A stretch of DNA of 7,990 nucleotides from Pseudomonadota bacterium. GTDB lineage: Bacteria; Pseudomonadota; Gammaproteobacteria; Xanthomonadales; Xanthomonadaceae. A program made the position numbers and the translations under genes. The notes beneath the pieces are model-generated. The model searched no databases and had not been told where the DNA came from. It saw only the letters and a list, made by a program, of their open reading frames with translations. Position 1 is the first letter of the stretch, and each line of letters starts with the position of its first letter. Shown piece after piece: positions 6,613 to 7,990 of this stretch. Where the stretch lies: assembly GCA_023444765.1 (NCBI GenBank), contig JAEXLY010000276.1, positions 1 to 7,990 of the forward strand, written 5' to 3'.

Positions 6613-6667
6613 GCCAGGGGCGCCGCCCCGATTGCCCACGCCGGCACGATGCCGCAGTGCCCCTGGC
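6613..6667. repeat. inverted repeat with nested hairpins
   Basis: The 9-bp arms GCCAGGGGC (6613-6621) and GCCCCTGGC (6659-6667) are perfect complements with a 37-base loop. Inside are GGGGC/GCCCC (6617-6629, competing with the left arm) and CGGCA/TGCCG (6642-6654). The element lies in the 245 bp between the cysteine-rich gene and the end of the DUF6122 gene, so it could act as a terminator for the former. No T-run follows. No gene is convincing in this gap. Confidence 0.45.
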
Positions 6668-6829
6668 AGACGACCTGCGCCGCCGATCGCAACTCGAGAT
6701 CGCACGCTGCACCACGGTCGCCGGGGGCCGCGCCAGGCTGCGCCCCCAAAGCCAACGCAGTTCGTGTGGGCCGCGGCGCCAGTTGCCCTCCACAACGGCC
6801 CAAGCTGGCCGGGACCTGTGCCAGGCCCG

Positions 6830-7156
6830 CTACCGCATCAGCAGACAGTCGATGGCATCCAGACAGATATGGACCAGCAGGCCGATGCCCAGCAGCCGCG
6901 TACGCCGCGGCAGGCAGAGCAGCCCGTAGGCGACGGTCGCCGGAACGGTATGCAGTGGATGGAAACCGAGACTGCAGCGCCCTGGGGCATAGACCGGGTC
7001 GGCCAGCAGGTGGTCCACGTCGATCAGCCATCCGGCCAGCAGCCACAGCCAGGCGCGCCACCAGCGTTGGCGGAACCAGACCAGCGCGACCCCCAGCGGC
7101 ACCAATGCGTGCAGCGCCAGGTGAACCGGGGCGCGGATGCCGAGATCCATCAACAT
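6830..7156 (-). CDS. DUF6122-type integral membrane protein
   Basis: A 108-residue protein with about four membrane helices. It carries the polar motifs of DUF6122 proteins: HLALHALVP near the start (His12, His16), then WLIDVDHLLADPVY (Asp46, Asp48, His49), GRCSLGFHPLHT (His66, His69) and a C-terminal HICLDAIDCLLM (His96, Asp100, Asp103). The His/Asp set on the membrane face suggests metal binding, as in the YdjM-like membrane hydrolase group, but no reaction is known. The length fits the family, so the gene looks complete. The ATG at 7156 has no clear Shine-Dalgarno site; a second ATG two codons in (7150) is possible. It stands alone, converging with the cysteine-rich gene and followed upstream by 650 bp without genes. 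Confidence 0.85.
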   Translation of the reverse strand: MLMDLGIRAPVHLALHALVPLGVALVWFRQRWWRAWLWLLAGWLIDVDHLLADPVYAPGRCSLGFHPLHTVPATVAYGLLCLPRRTRLLGIGLLVHICLDAIDCLLMR

Positions 7157-7260
7157 GGGGACATGCTAAGCCGGACCGGCTTCGCTCCACGCATGCAGGG
7201 GCCGTGGCGGATTGGCGATGCGGATCTGCTACCCGGCGAACGATGAACCCGGGACGCCTA

Positions 7261-7288
7261 GGATGTGGTGCTGGGGATGTGGTGCTGG
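7261..7288. repeat. 14-bp tandem direct repeat, two copies
   Basis: GGATGTGGTGCTGG occurs twice in a row with no mismatch and no spacer. It lies about 100 bp upstream of the DUF6122 start, outside any credible gene. It may be a slippage product. Confidence 0.9.
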
Positions 7289-7350
7289 CGACGGGCGGAA
7301 GGCCAGTTGGGAAAGGCCGAAAGGACCGTCCGCGCCGCGCGCGCTTTTTA

Positions 7351-7367
7351 CATAAGATGCATTATGC
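7351..7367. promoter_or_regulatory. AT-rich palindrome, possible operator
   Basis: CATAA (7351-7355) and TTATG (7362-7366) form an inverted repeat around GATGCA, and GCATTATGC (7359-7367) is a second overlapping palindrome. It sits in an AT-rich patch beginning with five T residues, in marked contrast to the GC-rich surroundings. Such a patch often marks a promoter or protein-binding site, but no gene follows that I can support. Confidence 0.3.
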
Positions 7368-7758
7368 GAAATTCAACAAACACTCGGAGCGGCCCCATTC
7401 CGTGCCGAGGCCTTTTGCAGCCACCTGGGCTGCGACATGGTCCGCCCGCCCACATTCGCCGGCAGTTGCCAAAGCCGCCGTCCGAAGTCTGCGAGTGCAC
7501 GATGGATCAAGGACGCCTGCCGCGGCACAGGCTGTCACCTGCGGACGGCCCCATCCAGCGGATCCTCACGCAAGTGCAGACGATCGGTGCCGGTCATGCG
7601 CACCGGCCTGCGATCGGCTTCGCGCAAGTCGCGACTGCAGTCGGCAACATACGGCGCCCCTGCCGGCGTCACGCAGACTTCCGTCGGCGCGAGGCTGCGC
7701 AACGCGACACGAACCGTCGTGCTTCGACAGCGCGTCAGAAATTTCCTGTCGTCCCCTG

Positions 7759-7787
7759 TTGACGGACTTCGCGGCCGTCCCTACAAT
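7759..7787 (+). promoter_or_regulatory. sigma70-type promoter of the tRNA operon
   Basis: TTGACG (7759-7764) and TACAAT (7782-7787) are separated by the ideal 17 bp, and a GC-rich stretch follows the -10 box, as in stringently controlled stable-RNA promoters. Transcription would begin near 7794-7796, about a dozen bases before tRNA-Ala. The spacer contains an inverted repeat, GACGG/CCGTC. Confidence 0.8.
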
Positions 7788-7806
7788 TTCGCGCTTTCCA
7801 GCCCGT

Positions 7807-7882
7807 GGGGCCATAGCTCAGCTGGGAGAGCGCCTGCATGGCATGCAGGAGGTCGGCGGTTCGATCCCGCCTGGCTCCACCA
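7807..7882 (+). tRNA. tRNA-Ala (anticodon GGC)
   Basis: A complete 76-base cloverleaf. The acceptor stem GGGGCCA pairs with TGGCTCC (one G-U), followed by A and an encoded CCA. The D arm is GCTCAGCTGGGAGAGC. The anticodon stem CCTGC/GCAGG holds the loop ATGGCAT with GGC at 7840-7842, which reads GCC/GCU codons. The T arm is GGCGG-TTCGATC-CCGCC. It is the first gene of a tRNA operon, 48 bp before tRNA-Glu. Confidence 0.97.
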
Positions 7883-7930
7883 CGTTTCCGCTGCAAAGGC
7901 CGCAGCGAAACAGGCAACAGGTTCTACAGC

Positions 7931-7990
7931 GTCCCCATCGTCTAGAGGCCTAGGACATTACCCTTTCACGGTAGCGACCGGGGTTCGAAT
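7931..7990 (+). tRNA. tRNA-Glu (anticodon TTC), cut by the right edge
   Basis: The first 60 bases of the tRNA are present: acceptor strand GTCCCCA, D arm GTCTAGAGGCCTAGGAC, anticodon stem TTACC/GGTAG with loop CTTTCAC and TTC at 7965-7967, and the 5' part of the T arm with GGTTCGAAT. The 3' acceptor strand and CCA lie beyond the window. It is co-transcribed with tRNA-Ala, a pairing seen in gammaproteobacteria. Confidence 0.95.

Larger units (their letters stand above)
7157..7758. other. gene-free stretch between the DUF6122 gene and the tRNA promoter
   Basis: About 600 bp in which I find no convincing coding region. The open frames here lack plausible starts or known motifs, are Arg/Pro-rich and read into the tRNA genes or the promoter. 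The stretch holds a 14-bp tandem repeat (7261-7288), an AT-rich patch with a palindrome (7345-7380) and an inverted repeat GCCGGT/ACCGGC (7589-7607). That last repeat is flanked by two copies of CGATCGG (7581-7587, 7611-7617). It may be decayed coding sequence or regulatory DNA. Confidence 0.5.

Noticed and set aside
6204..7190. Minus-strand open frame of 328 codons over the cysteine-rich and DUF6122 region
   Set aside because: It covers two well-supported genes in other frames, and its product is compositionally biased with no recognisable motif.
7331..7349. GC-rich hairpin followed by five T residues, like an intrinsic terminator
   Set aside because: The stem is only four base pairs and no plus-strand gene ends just upstream.
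7265..7762. Plus-strand open frame of 165 codons in the gene-free stretch
   Set aside because: No Shine-Dalgarno site, Arg/Pro-rich product, no hydrophobic core or motif, and it runs into the tRNA promoter.
7357..7953. ATG directly at the AT-rich palindrome, with an open frame beginning MHYAKFNKHSE
   Set aside because: The first residues look protein-like, but the frame soon becomes low-complexity and continues through the tRNA-Ala gene before its first stop, so it is not an intact gene. A decayed gene is possible but unsupported.

Overview
The window is GC-rich chromosomal DNA, most likely from a gammaproteobacterium of the Xanthomonadaceae (Lysobacter/Luteimonas/Stenotrophomonas-like). I infer this from the codon usage, the resemblance of the proteins to families I know from that group, and the tRNA-Ala(GGC)/tRNA-Glu(TTC) pair with encoded CCA. 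No marker fixes the genus.

Left part (1-3225). A FAD-dependent oxidoreductase fused to a C-terminal Rieske [2Fe-2S] domain enters from the left edge and ends at 962. A small four-helix membrane protein lies on the minus strand; its 3' end runs 71 bp into the Rieske gene and its 5' end collides with the start of the next gene. That next plus-strand gene is an extended/atypical SDR (NAD(P)-binding) domain fused to a DoxX-like membrane domain. It overlaps a DUF2269-type four-helix membrane protein by 10 bp.

Middle (3226-5642). cydA and cydB encode a short-Q-loop, cyanide-insensitive-type cytochrome bd quinol oxidase, overlapping by one base. With the SDR-DoxX and DUF2269 genes 49 bp upstream they could form one four-gene operon, so this part reads as a membrane redox cassette: an NAD(P)-binding protein with a membrane anchor, a small membrane protein and a terminal oxidase. 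The functional link is inference from gene order.

Right part (5643-7990). A minus-strand two-helix glycine-zipper membrane protein of unknown function converges on cydB. Divergent from it is a 78-residue cysteine-rich, probably metal-binding protein. A minus-strand DUF6122-type membrane protein follows. From 7157 to 7806 I see no convincing gene, only a tandem repeat, an AT-rich palindromic patch and a strong sigma70-type promoter. That promoter drives a tRNA operon: tRNA-Ala(GGC) complete, tRNA-Glu(TTC) cut by the right edge.

I found no CRISPR array, insertion sequence, prophage or defence system. The best candidates for something undescribed are the redox cassette, the start collision at 1330-1509 and the cysteine-rich small protein.
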